From: Agapanthus africanus
Lineage: Eukaryota; Streptophyta; Magnoliopsida; Asparagales; Amaryllidaceae
Assembly: GCA_030015575.1 (NCBI GenBank)
Contig: CM057338.1
Span: forward strand, 775,323,864 to 775,387,863
DNA: 64,000 nucleotides
Direction of reading: 5' to 3'
Shown here piece after piece: positions 45,270-58,711 of this stretch. Position 1 is the stretch's first letter. Each line of letters opens with the position of its first letter. Below the pieces are notes generated by a model that worked only from the letters and a program-made list of their open reading frames with translations, searched no databases and had not been told where the DNA came from. The position numbers were made by a program, and so were the translations under genes.

Positions 45270-45497
45270 AACCGCTTCTTTAAAAAGCGGTTAAAATCTA
45301 ACGGTCGTTATTTAACCGCTACTTAAAGTAGGGGTTCACATCAAAAATTAATTTAGCCAACAAATCTCGATCGTGCAAACTCATCCTCTATTTTAAGAAG
45401 CGGTTAAAATCTAACGGGTCTTATTTAATCGCCATTTAAAGTAGCAGTTAAAAATAAATATCAAACCGCTGTTTAAGTAATTTTTTTCTAGCGGTTG
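45270..45497. repeat. Left subterminal palindrome array of the MULE
   Basis: Palindromes of the AACCGCTnnTTTAAAnnAGCGGTT type at 45270-45292, 45314-45336, about 45387-45405 (half), 45427-45449 (decayed) and about 45474-45497 (stretched). Spacing 40-60 bp. Confidence 0.8.
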
Positions 45498-45825
45498 AGG
45501 AATATGTCAACTATCGATTTTGGAACCCTAACTTCCACTAGAGCACTCCTCGTTTTCTTCAACGAAGTTTTTCGAAATGATCTCTTGATTTTGGAATCCT
45601 AACTTCCGCCAGAGCACGTCTACGCTTTCCTTAACGAAGTTTTTTTGTGGTAAATCTTTACTTCTACGTTTACATGTGCTAGCATGTTGATTAATCTAGC
45701 CTATGCGTAGACTATCCTTGAATTAGAAGAAAAAGAAGGAACAATAGTGGAAACATACAAAGATCGATGCCTATAAAAATCTATTATTTTTATCGATTTA
45801 GTAACTCCTGAAAGAAAAAAATGTT

Positions 45826-46950
45826 GATTTTATATTGTCAACTAGTGGAAGCAAATGTAAAAATGTTTCGTCTCCTAAAGTCAGTCCTGATGAGAATAAC
45901 GAAAGAGGTGTAACAAGTGATTCAAAGTATGGAAATTTTGAGAATGCTACATGTGATTTGGTAGAACCTGAAATTGACATGATATTCAATTCATCAGATC
46001 ATGCTTATAGATGTTATTTGGCTTATGCTCGAAACATTGGGTTTACTACCGAAGTTTGATCTACTCGTCATGCTGTTCACAGTAATTTTGTAATCACTAG
46101 ACTATTTGAATGTAACAAGGCCGCGAAACCTAAACGGTTGAAGCGCGATGTAAAATGTAAAATATCTTTTTCGGCGTTCTGGAAATATAATTATATTGGA
46201 TCCAACTGCAAAGCTCGTATGTTAAGAGTAAAAATTGATGGATAGTAACTTTTTACGAGAGAGAGCACAACCATCCATTTATACCATAATCAATGGTTTA
46301 ATATCTATCTTGCCACAAAAGAATTTCCAAATTCAATAGAAGTCAAATTCATAATTTGAATGATGGCGAGATTGGTCCAAACAAAACATATACGATACTA
46401 GGACAAGATCATGACGGGGTAGAGAATCTTGGTTATGGGCTAAATGATATAAAGAGGGTATTAAGAAAAATACATTATCAATTTATGGACTTATCGGACG
46501 CCTAAGCTATTTTAGCTTATTTGTAATCCATTCAAGTTGAGAAGCCTAATTTTACTTACGTAGTAAAATATGACGAAGAAAATCATATCAATACCCTCTT
46601 ATTCGTGGGTGCATACTCTAAAACTTCCTATAAAACTTTCGGTGATGCAATTACTTTTGATACCACTTATCAAACTAACAAATATCAAATGCCCTTTACC
46701 CCATTTACCAGTGTTGATCATCATTATAAATCACAAATATTTGGTTTAGGGTTACTGTGGATTGAGTTTGAAAAGTCTTTCACTTGGTTGTTTTAGCAGT
46801 GGTTAATTACGATGAATAATAAGACACCGCTATCTATAATTACTGATCAAGGTCAAGTTATTACAAATGTTATTGCCAATATGTTTCTAGATACAAGACA
46901 TCATTATTCCATATGGCACATTAGTCAGAAATATCATGAAAAATTGCAGA
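45826..46950 (+). pseudogene. MULE transposase, N-terminal and catalytic part (FAR1-like)
   Basis: From about 45835 a FAR1 DNA-binding domain is readable (EPEIDMIFNSSDHAYRCYLAYARNIGFTTEV), with later parts in shifted frames, including GSNCKARMLRVK and a HNHP trace near 46270. The catalytic domain appears at about 46605-46796 (GDAITFDTTYQTNKYQMPF...SFTWLF; first Asp in FDTTY) and 46812-46950 (IITDQGQVI, second Asp; YSIWHISQKYHEKL). At least three stops or frame changes break it. A start ATG in frame is not evident. The family includes active Jittery-type MULE transposases and domesticated FAR1/FHY3 factors; the surrounding palindromes favour a transposon. Confidence 0.85.
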
Positions 46951-46955
46951 GTTTA
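46951..46955. repeat. Target-site duplication of element I
   Basis: gttta at 46951-46955 and gttta at 58707-58711, inside the MULE transposase region. Confidence 0.95.
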
Positions 46956-48953
46956 TGTTGGGATCCTGCGTCCACACCGCGGAGGCCGCGGACAAGACGG
47001 AAGCGCAAACAAAAACTTTTTGCGAGCACTGGACGCTCACACCCGAGGATTCGAACAAAACACCCAAAACTAGAATACTAAAAACATACAAGGTTTGAGA
47101 AATACAACTTTTATCGCGTGTCCACCCAATTGTGGAATATCCCTTCAAGCTCGTAGCCGCCGGGAACGCGCTTGAGCATCGACCACACTTGCCGAAGACG
47201 ATCCACCTGAAGAAACGCGGAGGAGGCTCTAACCGACGGTCCAAAGTTGCTAGGTTTGGATGGCCGGTGATGTAGGAATACATCACTATATTTCTCTATA
47301 GGATCTTGCAAAAAAATGAAAGCAAGAAGAAGAAGAATATGAAGAAGATAAAGCAACCATGGAGAAGATGAAGAAAATCTCATCAAGTCATGAAGTAGAA
47401 AAGGAATGGCTATATTATTTGAGCCATGATGCAATAGTGCATCCAAATCAAATAACAATATAAAAAGCCAAGCCATGCCTTTTACTATGTAGCACCCATG
47501 TTTCAATATCTCTACATGCCACCTCATTTCCTATTTGATTTTCCAAAAAGGAAAATCAAATATGATGTGTCCTTCTAGAAGCATTCCCGTATAAATACGA
47601 ATACTTCACCTGGTATATGTATCGTTACATATACGTATATCCGTATAAAAATACGGATAGCACCAAAGAGAGAAAATGAATAGTGAACAATAATACTAAA
47701 ATACATGTATCAAAATACATATATAAATTATTAAATCAAAACCTGATTTAATAATCCGGCTTAATCCTAAGCCGGCCAGTATTATCAACCGTCCGATTAA
47801 AATCTGTGTATCGCGCACACGTATTTAATCGGACCTCCTGCTCGTACCACCGTACGGCTTCTACATTTGTCGCCCGAACCGGGAAAACCCTCTGTGTGGG
47901 ACTCTAAAGACTCGGCAATATGCTGGCAGTGGGTTTAACCACAAGCACGTCAGCGGCACTAGCTGTACGTAACAACTACCCAGGTATTTGTCGAAATGGG
48001 GGTCGACAATCAAGTACGTTCTTACCCTACTGAGCCTGAATGTGACAATCTCCATACAGTCCTGTCTTTTGTCAAAAAGTATCGCATATCGGGTCTAGGG
48101 GTGGATAACGTCAGACCCCTACTAACCTGATAAGTCGTGTCCGAATCTAGCTCATCACCAAGTTAGATACTACTGATCAACTATCAGTAAATCTTCCCTA
48201 CTGTGGCCACAGATTTCTGGTGATAGCCAGCTGAACACAGCACGACATCGATTCCTAATACCAAGAAAGACGAATCCCTGACAGTTAATCACTACCTCCA
48301 TGTGGCTCGGGACTGTACCCAACTAAAACCTATTTGCACGACTCTTTTGAGCCGTGGTAGAGTAGTTATCAAAGTACAGTGAGAACCCACACAAGACAAA
48401 TGACAACTTCAGCTCAAAAGACTAACCTGTACTCATGCCACCCGAGAACTTCCATCTGACGATAGGTATAATACCATCTAGAAGTTCTCGGCTCCAGCGA
48501 GTCCGTCCAGTATACTGATCTCCAGTGAGCTTCTGTGTACTATCTTAGGTGACATAACACCAATGACTTGTGAGACTGGCCACCGTCCCTTGTCGGGGTC
48601 TCGAAGCGTATACACTAGTCTACTCCGGAATATCGATGCCCAGTCTCGATATTCCCACGACTTTGGACATTTAAGGATGTGCTTATAGACCATCCAGCTC
48701 TCACGTATATAATCGTCATTATAATGCTGGTAGTCAAGCAAGAGTTCTATGGACTCTATCAACATGTAATAGTGATCTGCAATACCACATAATGCATGTA
48801 CATGATGACAAAGACAAACCAGATAGCATACTATCATTTCGAATAAGATTGTTCTACCTGTATAGGTCGCAATTACAATAATTGCGTGCTTGCAATTACA
48901 ATAATTGCGTGCCTGCAATTACAATAATTGCCTTGAGGGCACTATATCCAACA
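46956..48953 (-). repeat. Element I 3' LTR
   Basis: TGTTGGGATCC...TATATCCAACA; carries ccgcggaggccgcgg (46977-46991). Open frames within (46921-47527, 48478-48918) are chance. Confidence 0.93.
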
Positions 48954-48968
48954 ATCTCCCACTTGTAC
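48954..48968 (-). other. Element I polypurine tract
   Basis: atctcccacttgtac next to the LTR end, one base different from the PPT of B. Confidence 0.85.
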
Positions 48969-49857
48969 TTAAGGCTAATTATTGCGGTATCGTGTACCCA
49001 CAGCTCGTGTGCTACCGATACCCACCTTCTCTACTAATCAGTTTCTCAAATTTCGTTTGAGAAGCATCTGTGTTCGAGAAACAGCCTCAGTAAGTGGATC
49101 CGCTATAATGTTTCAACTTCTTCTCTTTATATCTCAACATTGCGGAGATGAACAATTTCCCAAACTGAGCGATACCCACCACAAGAATTTGTCTGGATAC
49201 CCGATGAGACCAAGTTCATCAAAGAATAACTCCTATCTAACAAACTTCTTGGGATGTATCCTCTGTTGAGTTATAATCAGCATCTTGCACCATGATTACC
49301 TCAGTATCTTTATTGGAACACTATCCAATATGCTAATCCTCAGAAGAAGGCTAAACTCAAAACTTGACAGCATCTTTGTTATCCAGGTCACCTTGGAAAC
49401 CATAACTGATAATCGCCTTCCGGAGGAGGCTGCCGTTAACAAATACCAAGAACATCCTTGTATGTTCTTTATTGCTTCCCTTTGTTTCTCAAAGATTGGA
49501 TTAATATCTGCTTATTACATCTAGTGTAAAAGCAATATCTGGTGTTGTACAAGACTTTGCATGATTGACTCAATTGCCTAAGCAAATGATGTGTCATTCA
49601 TGCCTGCCTCTCTCTTCATCAGTCTAAAAGACATCCCTTTTAGAGAGAGTGACTTCCATCACCTGCGGGTACACTACCGCGCCAAGAGTCGTCCATTCTA
49701 AAATACTTTTAGAATGCTGTTCAAGTACCTGATTGGGGAACTTCCCAAATTTAGATCTAAAACCATAGATCTAGTCACCAGAACTCCTGATATATTATCC
49801 ATTTCCAACGTAGAGAAAACACCGTGTGACAACCAAAATCTGACCGATTGTAGTATA
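48969..49857 (-). other. Element I, decayed 3' end of pol
   Basis: By position the RNase H end of pol. Faint similarity to the same part of element H (62331-62900), but no open frame of note. Confidence 0.5.
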
Positions 49858-49862
49858 GAAAC

Positions 49863-52089
49863 TGTTGGATATAGTGCCCTCAAAGTCAATTATTGGATCG
49901 CAGGTACGTGATTGCAATGACTGAGGGAGGACCTATACCGATAGGACAGTCTTGCTCGAGATGATAGTATGCTATCTGGTTTGTCTTTATTATCGTGTAC
50001 ATGCTTTAGTTCACTATTGCATGTTGATAGAGCCCATAGAATTCTTGCTTGACTGCCAGCAGTATGATGGCGATCATATACGTGGGAGCTGGGGTCTATA
50101 AGCACATCCTTAAAGTGTCCCTAGTCGTGGGAGTTTCGAGACAGGGCATCTATATTCCAGAGTAGACTAGTGTATACATTCGAGACCCCGACGAGGGGCG
50201 GTGGCCGGTCTCACAAGCCATTGGTGTCAGTTGGTTCACCTAAGATGTATACAGGTGCTCATTGGGTTATGAGTACACCGGACAGGACTCGCCGGGAACA
50301 TGCTAGTTGGTATTGTACATATCGTCATATAGCAGTTCTCAGGTGACAAGTGTACAGGTTAGTCTGTCGACCTGAGATTGTCATTTGTCTCGTGTGAGTT
50401 TCCACTGTGGTTTGATTACTACCCTACCACGGCTTAAAGGAGTCGTGCAAACAGGTTTTAGTTGGGTACAGTCCCGAGCCACATGGAGGCATTGAGCGGA
50501 TCGTCGGGGATTCGTCTCTCCCGGTATTGGGGGTGAGATCGCGCTGTGTTTAGGAGAGCCATTACACGAAATTCCTGGGCAGGGTAATCGAGATTTACTG
50601 GTAGGTACTCCAGTAGTATCTCAGGGTGTTCTGGGCTTCTCTCCGACATGACTTATACCGCTATTGGGGGTCTGACGTTGACCAGTCCCCTAGGCCGTAT
50701 ATGCGATACTCATAGACGAACGGACCAGACTGTACGGATATTGTCACTGTCAGGCTCAGTAGGGTTTCTGGATGAGTTCGCTCGTCAGCTTCCCTTTCGA
50801 TCAATACATAGGCAACCGTTACGTACAGCTAGTATCTCTGACGTGTTAGTGGTTATACCCAGTGCCAGCGTATTGATGAGTCATTAGAGTTCTCCACAGA
50901 AAGTTTCCCAAGTTCGGGCGAAACGTTGTAGAGGCCGTATGGTTTTATGGCAGGATTCGATCATATTCGTGCACTTGTGCACGGATCATGATCGGACGGA
51001 TAATACTAGCGGGCTTTGGTTTAAGTCAGATGCTAGTATTATAGTGTATGTATATTTTTGTCTCATTACATTTGTATTTGGTCGGAATACAAATGCGGGT
51101 ATGTATTTACAGTTGAGGTGTAATCTCGTAATTCGTTACGGGATTATTTTGGGAGTTGCCAGTTTTCTTTTCCGGTTCCAAAACACTTTGATCCATGATT
51201 ATTTATATGTGAGCATTGACCTTTTTCCCTTTGACCAATTTTTCCCTACAGTGCAACCCTTCCCTACAGTGCGAACCCATGCTTCATTTAATGAGCATGG
51301 GCTGGGAGTGCACGGGTTTCATTGCAATTTCCCAAGTTTTATATTGCAGGGGGTTTTCTGTGGCGATGGGGAGAGTGTGGGAAAAGGTTTGATATTATTC
51401 ATGGTGGCTGAATTTTGTTGGTGAAGGGCCTCCTTGAAATTTCGCCAGGCACCTTAATCGAGGGGTGTTTTTGTGGTGCCATTTTTTGTGTGGCTGGGCA
51501 TTGTTTGGGTTGAGATGAATTGTTTAGTTGTTTTAAATTATTGATTCACATTTTTTTTACACTCTCTCTTCACTTCAAAAGAAATCCCAGAGAACAATTT
51601 TCCCCCACTCACTGGCCGAGACCATTGTAAGCTCATTCTCCTTTTCTTGAAGAAAAATTCATGTGCTCACATTCTCATTCATCTTGGCAACTCCCATTTA
51701 CCTCCGCCCAATCGTTTGGGTGCCTTGAGACAAAAGATTCTACACCTTCTCTACTTCAATTTTGGACATATCGGCTAGCAAACTTCATGTCCGAGTTGCC
51801 TCGGTTCGAGGCGGGAGCCCGTATAAAGATTCAATGACGTGGTGCCACATCGACGAGCGAGATCGGGGAGTGGACTTCGTCAGCGCAGCAGCGGGGAGTT
51901 TGGTGCGGAGATTAAAGACCGAAGGACACGGATCGATCGGTATAATTTCCAAACTCCTTTTACATTTAGCTAGTTTACGGTTAATGGAACGATCCGGGTT
52001 TTGGGTCGCGGTAGCGCCGGTTTTGTAAAAAGTTTTTTGTTCCGCATTTGGCCCCGTTTAGACGGCCGGACCGCCGCCGCATCCCAACA
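49863..52089 (+). mobile_element. Element J: solo LTR of an Angela-like family, inserted in I
   Basis: 2227 bp, TGTTGGATATAG...CATCCCAACA, with TSD gaaac at 49858-49862 and 52090-52094. Its termini resemble those of element I's LTR read in the opposite direction, so J is a related family in + orientation. No internal region remains. Two TTGACC cores occur near 51214-51235. No gene is supported inside. Confidence 0.92.
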
Positions 52090-52094
52090 GAAAC

Positions 52095-54480
52095 ATCATT
52101 TCTTATCTAGAGCATGTCATCTAAAACAGTACTCCCTACATCTTTCTTACTAGGTTTACTTTTGTTTTGACGAAGCCAATCACCTTGATTATCACATCAA
52201 AATAGATGATCCGTCTACGTTATCCTTGCTTTAGTCTACGAACAGACATAAGCATCTTGCACACCTTTCGCTGCTCCCACTGACTACGAGAACCCTCTGG
52301 CAGTCATATACACGTGCACTTCCAAAATTCCATTTGGAAAGACGTTATAGTCACCAACTTGCTAGAGATCATAGCCATGAACTGTATCAGCGCCAAAACA
52401 TATCCATATGGACTTTAGCATAGACACTGAAGTAAAAGTCACATCACAATCCACAACGGGTATTTGATGAAAACTCTTTACAACAAGTCTAGCCTTATTA
52501 GGTAAGTACCTTTCCACCTGCACAGATCTTGAAAGATCTACTTGCTCCTAATGGGTTTTACCCTTTCAGGAGCACACAGCAAAATCCAAAATCCATAATT
52601 TGCTGAAGTGCGTGGAGTCCATCTTGGATATGAAGCATCTGGTCACCTGGAAGTTTCCACTTCATATGACCTACTGATAACTAGTAGGACCATCATCTCC
52701 ATGATGCCGACCTTCCTATCACCGTCTACGAGAAAACCGAAGCATTTCTCGGGTGTCTGAGGTCACCTACTAAAATCTGCGGAGTGGCTAACGTTTTGTC
52801 AAGTCCAATTGAATTCTTAGGTTCTATTAAATTTTCAGTAACCGTTTGCAGTTCTGGAATCACTTCCAATTCTACCATACTCCCACTAGTTTCTTTTGCA
52901 AAAAGATCCTTTTATAAAATGGTAGCGAGTCAAGAACAATATAACTATTGATCTTGTAAATGGTAGAAACAAAATTCCAGCGAATGCTCGGGATAATCCA
53001 CAAACTGCCATTACCGAAGCGTGCCTCGAGTTTGTCCGGATTCTGTTTTCAGACAGAAACTGGATAACTCAATATCTTAACAACCTGAACATATACAACC
53101 ATTCTATGTCCATATAGAATTAAGGCACTAATTTAGATGGAACCAGATTCAAAAGTCATGCAATTGTTTCCGGTGCATATTATCTAATGGGAAAAGGCCA
53201 ATACAACATTACTTATCATGGAGCGCGTCCATGGATGAGTAACCTGTGAGAGAAACAAGTTCTCGATGTTACTATAATGGAATACCTAGCATAAGTATTT
53301 ACATTTTCGATCACCTCGAAGAATCCCGATACTTCCAACGTATAGTTCTCTATTTTAATCTTATACCTACAAACTTCTCAAAATTTTTGACCTTGCATTG
53401 CTACGAATGCGTGTCTAAAACTAGAGAACTCATAAATAATCATGAATGAAGTAATAGTGCCAACCCTTTGTCCCGAAGGACACCGGACAACATACACCTC
53501 CATGTATAAGTCCTAAGAGTATACTAACTTAAATTTTGTCTCTTGTAAATTGAAAACTGTATCTTGGTTAAGAATGTCTTACACCGCTATTTAATACACC
53601 TTACCCTATCCTAAACTAATAAAGTTAAATGTTTACAACACAATTTTCAAAATATACATCACTTTATAAAAATAAAAGTACAAATATTTCATTTTAAAAT
53701 CTGGTGCATAATAACGGTTATTCAAAACCAAATGTTTGCCATCAGGCAAAAGCCAAACGATTTAATTCAATATCACCAATTGCAACGAATTTCGATATTA
53801 AGGATCAAATCGCTCATTTCCTAATATTCTACTCCTACTCATCATCTGTAACACCGTACATATGTGAGATCCAAAACTGGTAAATGCATACCCTGAAGTC
53901 AGAATTGATTGGGAAAACAGTTCTCTATTACATATACACGGAAAAACTGAAACATGAAAATGTTTCATAGAGGATGGTCAGGTATTCCAAATAACGCATT
54001 TCCCATTATCCAGATTCATAACAGTAGTCGCAATTTTTGCCCTCACTTCAGTCCCTTTACATGTCTCTACTTCTTACCTTCTGCATACTGTTCCTACGTT
54101 AACTGGTTTTCTTCCTTCCATACCTTTCGACACCAGCCTAAGGTTTGGAAGAAGACTATCCAATAAGCGTAACAGGTGTACTCTCCTAATCAAGGAGCTC
54201 TCGCAACCTAAGAGAAAGTAAATGGAAGAGACAACCGAATAATTCTATTCAATTTCTTCAGAACCTGTGGCCATTCTCGACTGAAGTAATTTCTTCAAGT
54301 TCGTATGTAACTATACGATGGCCGTTCCAAACAATATGGATCATCGTAATGATATGACGTGTTCTGAAGAAATGCAAAGGGTAAAGTAGGAGTGGCAGTA
54401 ATATATACGACTTTGTTGCGAATCAAGACAAACCAAAGCCAAGAGTGTAAAAATGTTCGGTCAAATTAGTTCATGAGTTT
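52095..54480 (-). pseudogene. Element I pol remnants
   Basis: Reverse-strand sequence at about 52230-52560 follows the RT of element H (63420-63760) in order, for example gcatcttgcacacctttcgc versus H's matching stretch, but is heavily decayed. No clear frame is left for integrase or gag between 53000 and 54480. Confidence 0.6.
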
Positions 54481-55480
54481 TTAAGGTAAGTCATGAGTCG
54501 CTGTACCAGAGAGAGAAAAGAAACACCCAGCGTGCACTCTATCAAGATCAGATTGGTTATCACTTTATCTAATCAGGATGGCTTCCACTGTTTCCTTGAA
54601 TTCTCCTTTAAACCCTAAAAGGAGAACTAGTCGGGATCATTTACGTGAAAAATCTCCCGAAAAGTAATACGTACTCATCAGTGTGAATCGGGACCCAACT
54701 ATCATCATGTGATAACCTGACGGAATCCACTCAAGTCATCACACTCCAGAAGGTATGTGCGTGCCTGGCAAGTTTCTCGTATATTTAAAACTCCCGATAT
54801 GGTTTTTGCCCCTAGCGGTTTATGACCTTGGCAAATGCTAACAAACCATAAACCACTAGTCAAGTTCAACCCGTCATTATCCTGGATTACTCTAAACCCA
54901 CTCGTATAAGCTCTTGATAAATGCCAACAAGGGTATACGACTGTCCTAAATAATCCCATTACTATGCAACAGAAAAGCACTACATAGCCACCGAACACTA
55001 CGTCTTGACAAAGGTTGACAAACGCAGCACGAATACTAGGTAATACCAATCTAAAATGACGGAGGGCTACGGTTGGTTTTTGGCAAAAAATCTTTTAACG
55101 TAATGAACTTGATATCGTTGAAGGAACTCGAGTGGCTTTGAAATGCAGTGGTGTAAGCTCCGCATTTTAAAACTAGTAATATAAACTTTTGCTTAAGAGC
55201 GAACTCCCAATGAAGGGATCAAGGCTCTTCCCTCATAGAATGAGGTGCGGAATATTCCTAACCAAATACCTCTATGCAAAGCAAAAAAATACGACCAAAA
55301 GTTTTGAAGAAAACCGAGTAGTTTTAAAATTTGTTCCGACAACATCATTTACGTTTATTTTTCTTGCATTATTTCGATAATGGGTTCCTATCATTTTATG
55401 TTTCCAAGCCACAAAAAACAACAAAAAAATAACATGCTTTTTATATACCATCCACATTCGCCACGGGGCCCGTCATGCAC

Positions 55481-55500
55481 CGTTAGGTTCCTTAACTAAC
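55481..55500 (-). repeat. Leader hairpin of element I
   Basis: GTTAG/CTAAC stem, equivalent to A 1336-1356 and B 8034-8054, slightly weaker. Confidence 0.6.
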
Positions 55501-55550
55501 AAAAGAGCGGGAGCTGGACTAACGCGGATGCAAAACATAGAAGTATCTAC

Positions 55551-55553
<3 letters not shown>

Positions 55554-55592
<39 letters not shown>
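55554..55592. repeat. (TA)n microsatellite
   Basis: About 19 uninterrupted TA units in the element I leader; a shorter run is at 56222-56238. Confidence 0.95.
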
Positions 55593-55595
<3 letters not shown>

Positions 55596-56707
55596 ATATC
55601 GCAGGCAGATAATAGCCATCACAACAGATAAAATCATCACAAACATGCGAACAACAATATGGAATAGCTGATAATTTAGGAGCCCCGCGTTTTATTTGAG
55701 CCATAAATGAAACACGACGTTCCCCGGTCGTGTGGATAGCCAGTGCAATGAAGATTTTAGACCCCTACGAGTGCGGCAAGTTACCCGCCAATCCCCGAAG
55801 TGAGGCAACCCCAATCAACAAAGTGAGTGGGCCACCTAGCACTTCACGGAATTCGGTAACTTGAGCACCCCTCCATGGGTCAACCTATACCCCCTACGAG
55901 TGCGGCGAATAGCCCGCCAATTCTAGAGTAAGGTCTTCTGGTCTCAACTCCTTGAGATGCGGGCCCATTGCCCTTTAAAATCCGGCTATTCGAGCACTCC
56001 TCCGCAGGGTAATCTTAGTACAGAAAAGAAAATATATATACAACGGTGATATCGACGTCAACCCGGTCGTCCCCCAACAAAAGAATATACAAACTGGCAG
56101 GGACGGCAGTCCACATGTCGGACGCTCGTCCCGCAATAATGAATATACAAATGAATCTTAACTGTACATCTAACATTGCACACAAGGGTATCCATCACGA
56201 CAATCCGCACAAACCATAACCATATATATATATATATAACCGCAGAAGCAAGCAACACCAGAATGTGTGCAACTCTATCTAAATGAACATATAGCAATTA
56301 GACGACATTCAGCAACACATACAATATCACAGATACCGACGATGCAAGTTTCGAGTTTTTAAAACTCCCGAGTTGTCCCAAAGCAAAGATGACACAAAGT
56401 GAAATCTGGGAAAAATCAAACAACACCAAAAATACCATTTTACAAAACCCAAGACAATGAAAACGAGCTCCATAGGGTACAGTAGACCCGGCGACGCCGG
56501 CCAAATCCCTGTTCTCGCCGGTCAAAACATGATAAAATCCTCTCGTTTTCATTGTGTGTCTTTATCTAGTCTTGATGAAGCTTCTGCACATGTTTAAAAA
56601 AAATTTCAGAGACCAAAAATATTTCGACAGACACTGGGTTTTCAAAATCGGTGTTTTCGGTTTTGAAACTTAAGCATCGTCAAACACTAGTTTATGGTGT
56701 TTGGGTG

Positions 56708-56719
56708 GCTCTGATACCA
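56708..56719 (-). other. Element I primer binding site (tRNA-iMet)
   Basis: gctctgatacca, reverse complement of tggtatcagagc, touching the LTR start at 56720. Confidence 0.93.
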
Positions 56720-58706
56720 TGTTGGGATTCGGCGTCCACACCGCGGAGGCCGCGGGAAAGGCGGAAGCGAAAACAAATTTTTTTTGCGGGCACCGGACGC
56801 TCACACCTGAGGATTCGAACCAAACACCCTAAACTAGAATACTAAAAACATACAAGGTTTGAGAAATACAACCTTTGTCGCGTGTCCACCCAATTGTGGA
56901 AGACCCCTCCAAGCTCGTAACCGCCATGAACGCGCTTGTGCATCGACCACCCTTGCCGGAGACGATCCACCTGAGAGAACGCGGAGGAGGCTCTAACCGA
57001 CGGTCCAAAGTTGCTAGGTTTGGATGGCCGGTGATGTAAGAATACTTCACTATATTTTCTCTCTAGGATCTTGCTAAAAAATGGAAGCAAGAAGGAGATG
57101 GAGAAGATGAAGCAACCATGGAGGAGATGAAGAAAATCTCATCAAGTCATGAAGTAGAAAAGGAATGGCTATTATTTGAACCATGATGCAATAGTGCATC
57201 AAAATCAAATAACAATATAAAAAGCCAAGCCATGCCTTTCTACTATGTAGCACCTATGCTTCAATGTCTCCACATGCCACCTCATTTCCCATTTGATTTT
57301 CCAAAAAGGAAAATCAAATATGAGGTGTCCTTCTAGAAGCATTCTCGTATAAATACGGAATACTTCACCTGGTATATGTATCGCTACATATACGCGTATC
57401 CGTATAAAAATACGGATAGCACCAAAGAGAGAAAATTAATAGTGAACAATAATACTAAAATACATGTATCAAAATACATATATAAATTATTAAATCAAAA
57501 CCTGATTTAATAATCCGGTTTAATCCGAAGCCGGCTAGTATTATCAACCGTCCGATTAAATAGTGTACGCGATGAAGTCCGTGCATCGCGTACACATATT
57601 TAATCGGACCTCCTGCTCGTACCACCGTACGGCTCCTACATCTGTCGCCTGAACCGGGAAAACACTCTGTGTGGGACTCTAAATACTCAACAATACGCCG
57701 GCAGTGCATTTAACTACAAGCACGTTAGCGGCACTAGCTGTACGTAACGGCTATCCATGTACTTGTCGAAAGGGAGGTCGACAATCAAGTACGTCATTAC
57801 CCTACTGAGCCTGAATATGATAAGTTCCATACAGTCTTGTCTCTTCGTCAAAGAGTATCGCATATCGGGTTTAGGGGGTGGATAACGTCAGACCCCTACT
57901 AACCCGATAAGTCGTGTCCGAGTCTAGCTCATCACTAACTGAGATACTACCGATCAACTATCAGTAAATCTTCCCTACCGTGGCCATGGATTTCTGGTGA
58001 TAGCTAACCGAACACAGCGCGACATCGACTCCTAATACCAGGAGAGACGAATCCCTGACAGTCGACCGCTGCCTCCATGTAGCTCGCGACTGTACCCAAC
58101 TAAAACCTGTTTGTATGACTCTTTTGAGCCGTGGTAGGGTAGTAATCAAAGTATAGTGGGAACTCACACGAGACAAATGACAACTTCAGGTCAAAGGATT
58201 AACCTGTACTCATGCCACCTGAGAACTTTCATCTGACGATAGGTATAATACCATATAGAAGTTCTCGGCGAGTCCGTCCAGTATATCCACTTCCAGTGAG
58301 CACCTGTATACTATCTTAAGTGACATAACACAAATGGCTTGTGAGACCGACCACCGTCTCTCGTCGGGGTCTCGAAACGTATACACCAGTCTATTCTGGA
58401 ATATCGATACCTAGTCTCGATACTCTCACGACTAGGGACATTTAAGGATGTGCTTATAGACCATCCAGCTCTCACGTATATGATCGCCATCATAATGTTG
58501 GTAGTCAAGCAAGAATCTTATGAGCTCTATCAACATGTAACAGTGATCTGCAATACCACATAATGTATGTACATGATGACAAAGACAAACCAGATAGCAT
58601 ACTATCATTTCGAGTAAGATTGTTCTACCTGTATAGGTTCTTCCTCAATTATCATAATCGCGTGCCTGCAATTATAATAATTGCCTTGAGCGCACTATAT
58701 CCAACA
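56720..58706 (-). repeat. Element I 5' LTR
   Basis: 1987 bp, diverged partner of 46956-48953; carries CCGCGG at 56741 and 56750. Confidence 0.93.
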
Positions 58707-58711
58707 GTTTA

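Larger units (their letters stand above)
54481..56707 (-). other. Element I leader (non-coding)
   Basis: Aligns with the leaders of B (6840-8700) and A. It carries diverged copies of the triplet motif near 54826, 54907 and 55004, a stem-loop (55481-55500), a (TA)n run and, near 56462-56520, GC-rich sequence. No gene is supported. Confidence 0.7.
46956..58706 (-). mobile_element. Element I: old Angela-like copia element inserted in the MULE
   Basis: Reverse strand: 5' LTR (56720-58706), iMet PBS, ~2.2-kb leader, decayed pol traces, PPT, 3' LTR (46956-48953). The TSD is perfect. In two stretches compared by eye the LTRs differ at about 7-10 % and have different lengths (1998 and 1987 bp), so I is much older than A, B, D or H, about 3 My or more. 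The coding part is broken many times over. A solo LTR (J) has inserted into it. Confidence 0.9.
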
